A DNA stretch of 64,000 nucleotides from Erwinia aphidicola (GCF_014773485.1 NZ_JACXBP010000013.1:1-64000), one strand, 5' to 3'. Positions 27,128 through 35,171 are shown, counted from the first letter of the stretch. Numbers and translations: made by a program. The notes: generated by a model not told the origin, from the sequence alone.

Positions 27128-27928
27128 TTAGACGTTAAAGAGCTCGCGCAGATACTTCGGCACCGCCAGATCGGCATTTGAACCAATCACTTCCAGCTCC
27201 GGCAAAATATCCTTCAGGCGCTGATGCGAGTTGCTCATCACGCAGCCCTTACCCGCCATGCTCAGCATCTCTTTATCGTTCATGCCGTCACCAAAGGCGA
27301 TGCACTCCTGCAGCGAATAGCCGAGCGATTTTGAAACCGCATCCAGCGCATGTCCTTTCGACACGCCGCCCGCCATCACTTCCAGACAGGTCGGCAGCGA
27401 GAAGCTGACATTTACCCGGTCGCCCCAGCGCGCCATCAGCGCCTGCTCCAGCGGCACCAGCAGCTCGGGGATCGCGCAGGTAAAGAACACCTTGCTGATG
27501 CCGTCGGTCTGCAGCTGGCCCGGCTGAAAAATCTGGTAGTTAAAGTCTGATTCGCGGAAGAAATCCACCTCTTCCGGACGATGGCGGTTAAGAAACCACT
27601 CTTCATCGCGATAGACGTTGGTGTAGATATCGGGGTTGGCGTGCTGCATGGCAAACAGCTCTTGCGCGATATCTTCATCCAGATTATGGCTGAACACCAG
27701 CTCACCGGCGGTGTTGTGCACGCGCGCGCCGTTTGAGGTGATCATGTAAGCGTCGATGCCGAGGCTGTCGCGCATCTGCGCCACATCAATGTAGTGACGA
27801 CCGGTGGCGAAGACAAAGTGCACGCCTTTACGCGTCAGCAGCTGTAGCGTTTCGCGCGCAAAAGGAGAAAGGGTGTGATCCGGTGACAGCAGCGTGCCAT
27901 CCAGGTCTGAAGCAACAATATGGAACAT
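27128..27928 (-). CDS. yigL: Sugar/pyridoxal phosphate phosphatase YigL (HAD superfamily)
   Basis: YigL is a Cof-type HAD phosphatase; in E. coli it dephosphorylates accumulated sugar phosphates and its mRNA is stabilised by SgrS. From the ATG at 27928 the protein is 266 residues, the E. coli length. Motif I is VASDLDGTLLSPDH (nucleophile Asp near residue 7), the Thr motif is in FVFATGRH, the Lys is in GGVSKGHAL and the Mg ligands are in FGDGMNDKEML. The extra N-terminal codons to 27973 are disfavoured; AGAGG precedes 27928. Confidence 0.94.
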   Translation of the reverse strand: MFHIVASDLDGTLLSPDHTLSPFARETLQLLTRKGVHFVFATGRHYIDVAQMRDSLGIDAYMITSNGARVHNTAGELVFSHNLDEDIAQELFAMQHANPDIYTNVYRDEEWFLNRHRPEEVDFFRESDFNYQIFQPGQLQTDGISKVFFTCAIPELLVPLEQALMARWGDRVNVSFSLPTCLEVMAGGVSKGHALDAVSKSLGYSLQECIAFGDGMNDKEMLSMAGKGCVMSNSHQRLKDILPELEVIGSNADLAVPKYLRELFNV

Positions 27929-27987
27929 AAAACCTCTGGTTAACATTTTCTGGCGGGACTCCCCGCCGGTCACTGAATACTGGCCAC

Positions 27988-28980
27988 TTACGGGTGGCGT
28001 GCAAAGAAGGTGAGGATCGCCTCCAGCGCTTCGGCACGCATGCGGTCGCTCTCAAACAGGATCTCGTGCCGGGCACCGTCAATCACCAACGGTTTGCCTC
28101 CGGCACAGGGCTGGCCTGCCGCCACCATCGTCTGACAGAACAGATCCTGAGCGCGGTTATCCACCACCTTATCCTCTGATGCCTGCAGCAGCAGCAGCGG
28201 CGTGCCAATCTGCGCGGCCTGACTGAGGATGCTCTGCCCGGCGCGCACGCCTTCACGCACCCAGTGATAAGTTGGTCCGCCGACGCGCAGCCCCGGGTCG
28301 TCAGCGTAGAAGCGCAGATTACGGCGATAGCGTTCGCGGCTGTGCGTCAGCTCGTTGATGGCAAAGGGGCGCGCATGCCATTTCCCGGTGCCGAGCGCAT
28401 AGCCATCGCGCACCGCCGGGCGTTTCTCCGCCCAGTTAAGGATCTGATGCGCCATCCACAGCGGCATCGGCAGATAGATGCCGAACATCGGCGATGCCAG
28501 CGCCACCGCGTCGAAGGCTGCTGGCTGGCGCGCCAGCATCAGCGCGAGGATCGCCCCGCCCATCGAGTGGGCCAGCGCGTAGCGATGACGATAGTGGCGT
28601 GCGACGATCTCTTTCAGATACAGGGTTTCCAGATCGTCGACGTAATCTTCAAATTCCACCACGTGTCCGCGATGCGAATCAGCAAGAAGCCTGCCGGAGC
28701 GCCCCTGGCCACGATGGTCGATAATCACCACGTCGTACCCACTGTGGAACAGGTCGTAGGCCAACTCGGGATATTTCACATAGCTTTCAATCCGGCCGGG
28801 ACACAGCAAAATAACTTTATCGTGTTGCGGGGAGATGAAGCGGACATAGCGGATCGGCACGTTTTCCACGCCGGTAAACTCACCCTCTTCACGCTGCTTC
28901 CAGAAATCCAGCAGCGGGCCGGTGGCAAAAGCGGCGAAGGCTCTCTCCCGCATCAGCCAGCTGTTTTTAAGATGTTCCAT
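27988..28980 (-). CDS. pldB: Lysophospholipase L2
   Basis: PldB hydrolyses lysophospholipids at the inner membrane. It is an alpha/beta hydrolase with the nucleophile elbow AHSMGGAILAL (Ser near residue 138), the IIDHRGQGRSGRL loop after strand 4 and the C-terminal catalytic His in IDGARHEILFE. The ATG at 28980 gives 330 residues beginning MEHLKNSW, aligning with the E. coli start. An in-frame ATG at 29031 and the longer frame to 29064 are alternatives that would overlap or approach the rhtB promoter. It lies 59 bp upstream of yigL, as in E. coli. Confidence 0.92.
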   Translation of the reverse strand: MEHLKNSWLMRERAFAAFATGPLLDFWKQREEGEFTGVENVPIRYVRFISPQHDKVILLCPGRIESYVKYPELAYDLFHSGYDVVIIDHRGQGRSGRLLADSHRGHVVEFEDYVDDLETLYLKEIVARHYRHRYALAHSMGGAILALMLARQPAAFDAVALASPMFGIYLPMPLWMAHQILNWAEKRPAVRDGYALGTGKWHARPFAINELTHSRERYRRNLRFYADDPGLRVGGPTYHWVREGVRAGQSILSQAAQIGTPLLLLQASEDKVVDNRAQDLFCQTMVAAGQPCAGGKPLVIDGARHEILFESDRMRAEALEAILTFFARHP

Positions 28981-29093
28981 CGGGCGTTTTCCAGAAGAGA
29001 CAAACTGCGGGCAGCGGACATTGTTACCCATAGCGCAACGTTCAACAATGTCGTATTGTGTCACAATTGAGCGTTTTCAGGGAGCTTTACCCC

Positions 29094-29717
29094 ATGACCA
29101 TCGAATGGTGGCTAACCTATTTGTTAACAACCAGCATTTTAAGCCTGTCGCCCGGCTCCGGGGCGATTAACACCATGAGTACCGGCATTAGCCACGGCTA
29201 TCGCGGTGCAGTGGCCTCCATTGCCGGGCTGCAGGTCGGGCTTTCGCTGCATATCGTGCTGGTCGGCGTTGGGCTGGGTGCGCTGTTTTCTCAGTCGGTG
29301 CTGGCGTTTGAAATTCTCAAGTGGGCGGGTGCCGCATATCTGGTGTGGCTGGGCATTCAGCAGTGGCGCTCATCCGGCGCGATTGACCTCGGCGCGGTGG
29401 CGAAGGCGATGCCGCGCCGCAAGCTGTTTCGCCGCGCAGTGCTGGTCAATCTGACCAACCCGAAGAGCATCATTTTCCTCGCCGCACTGTTCCCGCAGTT
29501 CATTATTCCGCATCAGCCCCAGGCGATGCAGTATCTGGTGCTCGGCGTCACCACGGTGGTGGTCGATATCATTGTGATGATTGGATACGCCACGCTGGCG
29601 ACGCGCATTGCGGTATGGATTAAAGGCCCGCAACAGATGAAGTTGTTGAACCGGACGTTTGGTGGGTTGTTTATGGCGGTGGGTGCGCTGCTGGCTTCGG
29701 CGCGCAGAATGGCCTGA
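29094..29717 (+). CDS. rhtB: Homoserine/homoserine lactone efflux protein RhtB
   Basis: RhtB is a LysE-superfamily inner-membrane exporter of homoserine and related compounds. The ATG at 29094, preceded by AGGGAG, gives 207 residues against 206 in E. coli. The N-terminal SLSPGSGAINTM motif (near residue 18) and five to six hydrophobic segments are clear, as is NLTNPKSIIFLAALFPQF (near residue 118). It is divergent from pldB. The paralogue rhtC, next to it in E. coli, is absent; recQ follows convergently. Confidence 0.94.
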   Translation: MTIEWWLTYLLTTSILSLSPGSGAINTMSTGISHGYRGAVASIAGLQVGLSLHIVLVGVGLGALFSQSVLAFEILKWAGAAYLVWLGIQQWRSSGAIDLGAVAKAMPRRKLFRRAVLVNLTNPKSIIFLAALFPQFIIPHQPQAMQYLVLGVTTVVVDIIVMIGYATLATRIAVWIKGPQQMKLLNRTFGGLFMAVGALLASARRMA

Positions 29718-29800
29718 ATAATTGGGGCGGGCGGCAAAAATGTCGCCCGCGGCAAATGCAGGAGAGGCCGACCGTTTTCCGCTTGGCCCGCCGTTATCCA

Positions 29801-31633
29801 TTACTCCACGTCGTCGCCGTCGACGTGTTCTTTAATCATCACCAGGAACGGCTTGCCAAAACGTTCCAGCTTCTTATGACCGACCCCGTTCACGCTCAGC
29901 ATCTCTGAGGCGGTAATCGGCATCTGCTCTGCCATTTCAATCAGCGTCGCATCGTTAAATACCACGTATGGCGGCACGTTCGCTTCATCCGCAATCGCTT
30001 TACGCAGCTTGCGCAGTTTGGCAAACAGCTTGCGATCATAGTTGCCGCCGAACGACTTCTGGCTGCTGCTGCGCGGCTTAATGCTGACCAGGCGCGGTAC
30101 CGCCAGCTGGAGCGGCGCTTCCCCGCGCAGAATTGGCCTGGCGGCTTCGGTCAGCTGCAGCGCCGAGTGCATCGCAATGTTCTGCGTCACCAGACCGAGG
30201 TGAATGAGCTGGCGCAGCACGCTGGTCCAGTGCTCGTGCGTCTGCTCGCGGCCAATGCCATAGACTGGCAATTTATCATGCTGCATATCGCGGATGCGCT
30301 GGTTGTTGGCCCCGCGCAGGATCTCGACGATATAGCCCATCCCGAAACGCTGACCCACGCGGTAAATGCAGGACAGCGCTTTCTGTGCCTCCACCAGTCC
30401 GTCGTAGCGGCGCGGCGGATCGAGGCAGATATCACAGTTGTCGCACGCCTGCTGACGGCCTTCGCCGAAGTAGTTCAGCAGCACCAGGCGGCGGCAGGTT
30501 TGCGCTTCGGCAAACGCGCCCATCGCATTCAGCTTATGGCGCTCGATATCCTGCAGCGGGCCTGGCGCTTTCTCTTCCAGGCACTTACGTAACCAGGCCA
30601 TATCGGCCGGATCGTACAGCAGCAGCGCTTCAGCAGGCAGACCGTCACGCCCGGCGCGGCCGGTTTCCTGATAGTAGGATTCGATATTACGCGGGATATC
30701 AAAGTGCACCACGAAGCGCACGTTGGGTTTGTTGATGCCCATGCCGAATGCGACGGTCGCCACCACGATTTGCAGATCGTCGCGCTGAAACGCTTCCTGC
30801 ACGTGCGCACGGTGGGCGTTATCCATTCCGGCATGATAAGCCCCGACGCTGAGCCCACGGCTTTGCAGTCGGGCTGCAGTGTCTTCCACTTTTGCCCGGC
30901 TGTTACAGTAAATAATGCCGCACTTACCGCGCTGATCCTGCACATAGCGCAGCAGCTGTTCGGTCGGTTTGAATTTTTCCACCAGCGTGTAGCGGATATT
31001 GGGGCGGTCAAAGCTACTGATCTGGATCAGCGGATCGTCAAGCTGTAACAGGCGGGCAATATCGTTACGCGTGGTTTCATCGGCGGTCGCGGTCAGCGCC
31101 ATCACCGGCACATCCGGCAGGCGCTGGCGCAGCTGGCCTAAAGCGCCATACTCCGGACGGAAATCGTGGCCCCACTGGGAGATACAGTGAGCTTCATCGA
31201 CCGCCAGCATTGCCGGATTGCAGTGCGTCAGCTGGTCGAGGAAGTTGTCCATCATCAGACGTTCAGGCGCAATGTACAGCAGGCGGATGCGGCCAGTACG
31301 ACAGCCCGCCATCACTTCCTGCTGCTCTTCACGGTTCTGCGTCGAGTTGAGGCAGGCTGCCGCCACGCCGTTTGCCAGCAGCTGGTCCACCTGGTCTTTC
31401 ATCAGCGAGATCAACGGCGACACCACCAGCGTCAGCCCTTCGCGCACCAGCGCCGGGATCTGATAACAGAGTGATTTTCCGCCGCCGGTCGGCATGACTA
31501 CCAGACAGTCGCGGCCGTTAAGCGATTCCTGAATGATAGTTTGTTGCCCCGGACGAAACTGCTGGTAGCCGAAGGTATCGCGTAATACCTGCTCTGCCAG
31601 CGTTTCTTTATTGATGACTGCTGCCGTAGACAC
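29801..31633 (-). CDS. recQ: ATP-dependent DNA helicase RecQ
   Basis: RecQ is a 3'-5' DNA helicase in the RecF recombination pathway. The 610-residue protein has Walker A MPTGGGKSLCY (near residue 50), Walker B DEAHCISQWGHDFRPEY, the SAT-like ALTATAD motif and motif VI QETGRAGRDG. The RQC zinc-binding domain (CRRLVLLNYFGE then CDNCDIC near residue 380) and the C-terminal HRDC domain (KLRKLRKAIADE, ASEMLSVNGVG) follow. Full length and very close to E. coli. Confidence 0.97.
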   Translation of the reverse strand: MSTAAVINKETLAEQVLRDTFGYQQFRPGQQTIIQESLNGRDCLVVMPTGGGKSLCYQIPALVREGLTLVVSPLISLMKDQVDQLLANGVAAACLNSTQNREEQQEVMAGCRTGRIRLLYIAPERLMMDNFLDQLTHCNPAMLAVDEAHCISQWGHDFRPEYGALGQLRQRLPDVPVMALTATADETTRNDIARLLQLDDPLIQISSFDRPNIRYTLVEKFKPTEQLLRYVQDQRGKCGIIYCNSRAKVEDTAARLQSRGLSVGAYHAGMDNAHRAHVQEAFQRDDLQIVVATVAFGMGINKPNVRFVVHFDIPRNIESYYQETGRAGRDGLPAEALLLYDPADMAWLRKCLEEKAPGPLQDIERHKLNAMGAFAEAQTCRRLVLLNYFGEGRQQACDNCDICLDPPRRYDGLVEAQKALSCIYRVGQRFGMGYIVEILRGANNQRIRDMQHDKLPVYGIGREQTHEHWTSVLRQLIHLGLVTQNIAMHSALQLTEAARPILRGEAPLQLAVPRLVSIKPRSSSQKSFGGNYDRKLFAKLRKLRKAIADEANVPPYVVFNDATLIEMAEQMPITASEMLSVNGVGHKKLERFGKPFLVMIKEHVDGDDVE

Positions 31634-31702
31634 ATTGTCCCCAAAATCTGAAGTGACTGAATTTTTAACCGGGCGGCAGTGCCTGCCCGGTAAGCGGCGA
31701 CC

Positions 31703-32578
31703 TTAGAAGAGGTCGTTGAGCGTCACGCCGACACCGACGCGCGTTTGACGATGATTGTAATCGATCAGGGATTCACCATAACCGCTATACACCTGCGTGT
31801 AAAAACGCACATGCTCAGTCATTGGGTAGCTCCAGCCCAGTTCAGCGCCGCCGTAGCCGCTGTTCCAGTTATACTGGCTCTTCACGCTGAAGATGCTCTC
31901 GCCCCACTGATATCCCACCGTCAGGCGATAATACCCCATGTACTTAGTGATATCCGGGTTATCGTCATTATTTTCATTTTCTGGAATACGGTACCAGGGT
32001 TTCACTTCCACCAGCCAGTTGCCGTTTTCCGCCATCAGACGCGCATAGACGCGGTTCCAGCTGCGCGAGGTTGGGTCGGAGCGGCCGTTGGACTGATGGT
32101 TCACACCGGTTTCCACATCGCGCAGCGTCCAGCCGCCCAGGCTGTAGTCTGTTGCCCAGCCGAGGAAGACCTGTGGCTCGTAGTCAGTTTCGCGGAACGG
32201 CGAAGAGGCGCTGCGGTTAGAGAGCTGCCACCAGGATTTCTGAGTATAGGATGCGCCAAGCACCGAGTTTTCACCGAGAATGCCGCGCCACAGCGGGAAT
32301 GCGAGGCTCAGCTGAAACTTCACTTCATCGTGTTTCGTTTTGTCCCAGTTATAAGACTCGATCGCTTCCTTATTAATGTTGCTGGTATCGGTATACAGCA
32401 GATAGTTGCTTTCATAAGGCAACAGGACAAACGGGTTGTCGTGTTTCTCCAGCATGTTGGCAATAATACTGCCCTTCACCGCAGGACGGTCATGAATCAC
32501 TTTAACCGTGGCTTCCTGAGCCAGCACTAATGTAGGAAACAGAATTGCTGACGCCAGCAATCCTTTCAGCAGAGCCAT
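31703..32578 (-). CDS. pldA: Outer membrane phospholipase A (OMPLA)
   Basis: PldA is a Ca-dependent dimeric 12-strand beta-barrel in the outer membrane that removes phospholipids from the outer leaflet. The ATG at 32578 gives 291 residues with a signal peptide (MALLKGLLASAILFPTLVLA, then QEA). The catalytic NHQSNGRSDPTSRSWNR segment carries the His and Ser of the Asn-His-Ser triad, with the Asn downstream in the QYNWNSGYGG region. The C-terminal residue is Phe (GVTLNDLF), typical of barrel proteins. The frame upstream of 32578 is open but lacks family similarity. Confidence 0.96.
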   Translation of the reverse strand: MALLKGLLASAILFPTLVLAQEATVKVIHDRPAVKGSIIANMLEKHDNPFVLLPYESNYLLYTDTSNINKEAIESYNWDKTKHDEVKFQLSLAFPLWRGILGENSVLGASYTQKSWWQLSNRSASSPFRETDYEPQVFLGWATDYSLGGWTLRDVETGVNHQSNGRSDPTSRSWNRVYARLMAENGNWLVEVKPWYRIPENENNDDNPDITKYMGYYRLTVGYQWGESIFSVKSQYNWNSGYGGAELGWSYPMTEHVRFYTQVYSGYGESLIDYNHRQTRVGVGVTLNDLF

Positions 32579-32750
32579 AGGGTTCTCCCAGAGAGGCGAA
32601 TGATTGAATAAAAAGCACGCCATTCTACACAGAAAAATCATGAGGGATTAGTGCTCATTTTCGAAAGTGGAAAGCACTAACAACGAAGCATAATATACAC
32701 ACTCCGTTAACCTGACTTTCACTCAGCACGCATCACAGGAAAAGCCGATA

Positions 32751-33221
32751 ATGTCAGCAGTACCTATGGATCAGGCTGCCGCCCGCCGCCTGATCGGTGA
32801 AATTTTTGTCTACCACATGCCCTTCAATCGCGCCCTGGGGCTGGAACTTGACCGGCTGGAGTCCGATTACGCCGAGCTTAGCCTGGCCGACCAGACGATG
32901 CTGGTCGGCAACTCCGCGCAGAAGATCCTGCACGGCGGGGTGATTGCATCGGTGCTGGATGTCGCCGCCGGGCTGGTGTGCGTCACCAGCGCGCTGACCC
33001 GCCAGGAGAGTATTACCGAAGAGGAGCTGCGCCAGCGATTATCGCGCATGGGCACCATCGATTTACGGGTGGATTACCTGCGTCCGGGGCGCGGTGAGCG
33101 CTTTATCGCCAGCAGCAGCCTGCTGCGCGGCGGTAATAAAGTGTCGGTGGCGCGCGTCGAACTGCATAACGATGCGGGCCTGCATATCGCCAGCGCCACG
33201 GCCACCTATATGATTGGCTGA
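32751..33221 (+). CDS. yigI: YigI family hotdog thioesterase
   Basis: This is a 156-residue PaaI-like hotdog-fold protein corresponding to E. coli YigI, reported as a medium/long-chain acyl-CoA thioesterase. The core LHGGVIASVLDVAAGLVC (near residue 62) is the hotdog helix region with the usual HGG, and RVDYLRPGRGERF and VELHNDAGLHIASATATY complete the fold. It is divergent from pldA and ends 2 bp before the convergent abrB-like stop. Confidence 0.92.
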   Translation: MSAVPMDQAAARRLIGEIFVYHMPFNRALGLELDRLESDYAELSLADQTMLVGNSAQKILHGGVIASVLDVAAGLVCVTSALTRQESITEEELRQRLSRMGTIDLRVDYLRPGRGERFIASSSLLRGGNKVSVARVELHNDAGLHIASATATYMIG

Positions 33222-33222
33222 G

Positions 33223-34266
33223 TCAGCTGCGCGCATAGCGCGAGAGAAAACGTGCCAGCGCCGGGCCGGTGAACAGAATGGTAAACAGGCGCAGCGTCTG
33301 CATCGCCATCACAAACGCCATATCCACCCGGCTGCCGGCCGCAATGATCGCCACGGTATCCAACCCGCCGGGGCTGGTTGCCAGATAGGCCGTGAGCATA
33401 TCGACATGCAGCGTTTTGGTCAGCATCCATGCCATCGAGCCACACAGCAGCATCAGACCAATTATCGATATCACCATCTGCGGCAGCGTGCGCAGCGCCA
33501 GCAGGAATACCGGGCGGGTAAAACGCAGCCCGACGGTCCAGCCAATCAGCGCATAGGCCAGCGCCAGCAGCCACTCCGGCACCTGCAAACTCAGCGTTCC
33601 ACTGGAGTGCAATGTCGCGCCAATAATCGCCGGGAGCAGCAGTGCGCCGGAAGGGATGCGAAACTTTTGCCCGAGAAATGCGCCCAGCAGCATCACGCCA
33701 ATCGTGGCGGCAAACGGCGAGCCAAGTGCGGGAAACCAGTCAGTATCGGCCGCATGTGCGCTGTCGCCTAAGCCGATACGCGCCACAATGGCGGCAGCGG
33801 TAGCGACAAACAGTACCCGCAGATACTGCATAAATGCCACCAGCCGGGTATCAGCCCCAAAGTCCCCTGCCATCGCCACCATGGCGGATGCCCCGCCAGG
33901 GGAGGATCCCCACGCCCCGGTCGGCCCCGGCAGGCTACTAAAGCGCACCAGTAAAAACCCGGAGAGCGCACTGGCCGCCAGCGTCAGGATCAATACCGCC
34001 AGCACTATCGGCCAGTCGGCAATCAGCGGTTGCAGGATAGATGGCGACAGGCTCTGAGCGATCATGCAGCCCAGTACCGCCTGGCACAGCACGAAAATAC
34101 GTTTATCAATGCGGATGGTTGCACCACATAGCCCCATTACCACGCCGACAATCATCGGGCCAAGCAGCAGCGCCGCCGGTACGTGAAAAGTCTGGAGTAT
34201 AAAACCGAGTAACAGCGAGACGCCAAGCAGAATCGCCCACTGCCCGTGCAGGGAAATGCGTTCCAT
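33223..34266 (-). CDS. AbrB family membrane protein (ammonia monooxygenase-like)
   Basis: A 347-residue polytopic membrane protein of the AbrB/PF05145 family, with about ten hydrophobic segments in two similar halves. Each half has an L-G-(P/A)-M/I loop (AALLLGPMIVGVVMGL near residue 31 and GALLLPAIIGATL near residue 207) and a GxGG/SPGG motif (SSPGGASAMVAMAGDFGAD and TSPGGLDTVAIIAAGS). The family is described as putative regulators or transporters and the substrate is unknown. E. coli has no such gene at this locus; rarD and yigGF occupy the interval there. Confidence 0.85.
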   Translation of the reverse strand: MERISLHGQWAILLGVSLLLGFILQTFHVPAALLLGPMIVGVVMGLCGATIRIDKRIFVLCQAVLGCMIAQSLSPSILQPLIADWPIVLAVLILTLAASALSGFLLVRFSSLPGPTGAWGSSPGGASAMVAMAGDFGADTRLVAFMQYLRVLFVATAAAIVARIGLGDSAHAADTDWFPALGSPFAATIGVMLLGAFLGQKFRIPSGALLLPAIIGATLHSSGTLSLQVPEWLLALAYALIGWTVGLRFTRPVFLLALRTLPQMVISIIGLMLLCGSMAWMLTKTLHVDMLTAYLATSPGGLDTVAIIAAGSRVDMAFVMAMQTLRLFTILFTGPALARFLSRYARS

Positions 34267-34360
34267 AGAGTAAAACTTTATCTATTGAAAGAAGAGGTTA
34301 AAGAGTACGCGTTGCCGCCGGGATGCGCCAGCCCAGGAAGGGCGTAAGAATTCAGGGCAG

Positions 34361-34450
34361 AAAAAAACCCCGTTGGTGGCGGGGTTTAATTCTGACTTTT
34401 GGCTTCTGCCGATAAACCGGGAAAGCCTGCGTGGCATATCCATCCTCAAC
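34361..34450 (-). ncRNA. Predicted antitoxin sRNA, IstR/OrzO-like architecture
   Basis: This is inferred from the sequence only. On the minus strand, promoter-like elements TTGATT (34485-34480) and TATTTT (34462-34457), 17 bp apart, predict a start near 34450. The transcript would begin GUUGAGGAUGGAUAUGCCAC. It would continue through a hairpin (GGCUU...AAGCC, 34427-34401, with inner CCG/CGG) and end in a strong terminator: an 8 bp stem AAACCCCG/CGGGGTTT followed by seven U. Its first 22 nt can pair with 34648-34669 (21 of 22), upstream of the hydrophobic peptide gene at 34751. No protein gene on this strand needs that terminator. Confidence 0.55.
34429..34450 (+). repeat. Copy 1 of a 22-bp direct repeat (template for the sRNA 5' end)
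   Basis: GCGTGGCATATCC, one base, then TCCTCAAC. It recurs at 34648-34669 with a single mismatch (A at 34442, T at 34661). Copy 1 lies upstream of the plus-strand promoter at 34494, so it is not in that transcript but would be the 5' end of the minus-strand RNA. Confidence 0.85.
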
Positions 34451-34493
34451 GATTGGAAAATATCATCTGTGCAAAATTAAATCAATCCAAGCG

Positions 34494-34521
34494 TTGTTTA
34501 ATTCATCTCCAGGGATATAAT
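34494..34521 (+). promoter_or_regulatory. Sigma70 promoter for the small hydrophobic peptide transcript
   Basis: TTGTTT (34494-34499), 16 bp, and a perfect TATAAT (34516-34521) predict a start near 34528. It is arranged back to back with the sRNA promoter, about 80 bp between starts. No LexA box was found. Confidence 0.6.
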
Positions 34522-34539
34522 CACGCGGTTGAGGAAATT

Positions 34540-34596
34540 ATGATTAACCTTGCTGCCGTGACCTTATCCCTGGTGTTGGCTTATTCAGTGTATTAA
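34540..34596 (+). CDS. 18-residue hydrophobic peptide, possible leader ORF
   Basis: MINLAAVTLSLVLAYSVY. GAGG at 34531-34534 gives well-placed ribosome binding. The peptide is almost wholly hydrophobic and resembles Ibs-type type I toxins in size and in its C-terminal tyrosine, but I cannot show homology. It lies just after the predicted transcript start, in the position tisA holds in tisAB, so it could be a leader ORF or a second toxin. A same-frame extension to a TTG at 34399 exists but would cross the predicted promoter. Confidence 0.45.
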   Translation: MINLAAVTLSLVLAYSVY

Positions 34597-34647
34597 CTAA
34601 TAAGTCCTGCCTGTAACAGGTGGTGCTGACAGGGCCTTTAAACGGTA

Positions 34648-34669
34648 GCGTGGCATATCCTTCCTCAAC
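34648..34669 (+). repeat. Copy 2 of the 22-bp repeat, predicted sRNA target site
   Basis: Same sequence as 34429-34450 with one change. It lies about 80-100 nt before the start of the 23-residue peptide gene, comparable to the standby site bound by IstR-1 upstream of tisB. Confidence 0.8.
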
Positions 34670-34750
34670 AGATGGAAACACCGGAGGTACAGGCGAAGGG
34701 AGGCGAAACCGGTGGTGACGTCGCGCTCCACAGAGATGGAGGAGCGGGTT

Positions 34751-34822
34751 ATGTTGGCAATTATTGCTGCGGTACTTAACCTGATTGCAGCGCTGCTGCA
34801 ATTGATTGAGCCGCTGATTTAA
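34751..34822 (+). CDS. 23-residue hydrophobic peptide, TisB/ZorO-like toxin candidate
   Basis: The peptide begins MLAIIAAVLNLIAALLQLIE and ends PLI. The pattern I-A-x-V-L-x-L-x-A-A-L-L-x-L-I-E/D matches the amphipathic helix of the type I toxins ZorO and TisB, which insert in the inner membrane. GGAGGAG lies 6 bp upstream of the ATG. The leader from the promoter at 34494 is about 220 nt, and the predicted sRNA target lies within it. The similarity is judged by eye on a very short peptide. Confidence 0.55.
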   Translation: MLAIIAAVLNLIAALLQLIEPLI

Positions 34823-34838
34823 TTAGCGGTTCGGGAGA

Positions 34839-34890
34839 GGGATCTCACAATGACCAGGCGGGGTCCCGATCCCATCTTTCTTTCCTTTTC
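34839..34890 (+). terminator. Possible terminator after the peptide gene
   Basis: GGGATC (34839-34844) can pair with GATCCC (34868-34873), and a T-rich stretch (ATCTTTCTTTCCTTTTC) follows. The loop is long and contains further complementary G/C runs, so efficiency is uncertain. Confidence 0.35.
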
Positions 34891-34992
34891 TCCACTCAGT
34901 CACCTTCACCCTGTCGCATCTCACCATCAGGCAATGCGCCACTCCAGGACCCGTCTTGTATTCATCGTCCCGCCGCATCAACCATCCCTAAC

Positions 34993-35162
34993 CGTGGCAA
35001 AATGCCGCGTCTGATGAGAAGCCTCGTCAGCCTTAACCTTAGCGCGAGGTTAATGAGCAGAGTCGTGCTGCTATTTACTGATAATGAGTTAACAATAAAA
35101 CCGGTCGTTCAAGCTGCCAGTAATTGTCTACGTAAGCAAACCCCGCAGAACGCGGGGTTTTT
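34993..35162 (+). other. Structured intergenic stretch ending in a terminator
   Basis: Three consecutive hairpins can be drawn: CGTGGCA/TGCCGCG with loop AAA; CTGATGAG/CTCGTCAG (35011-35030); and AACCT/AGGTT (35035-35051). They are followed at 35138-35162 by a terminator: CCCCGC/GCGGGG then five T. The terminator can also end corA in the opposite direction. The hairpins may be part of the peptide-mRNA 3' end, a separate small RNA, or neither. No protein gene is supported here. Confidence 0.35.
35138..35162. terminator. Bidirectional terminator downstream of corA
   Basis: AAACCCCGC, short loop, GCGGGG, then five T on the plus strand and a short T run on the minus strand, 10 bp beyond the corA stop. 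Confidence 0.78.
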
Positions 35163-35171
35163 ACTCTTATC

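Noticed and set aside
34399..34596. A 65-residue protein starting at TTG in frame with the 18-residue peptide
   Set aside because: It would start upstream of the predicted promoter and cover the repeat and both promoters; the ATG at 34540 has a strong ribosome site. It is kept only as an alternative.
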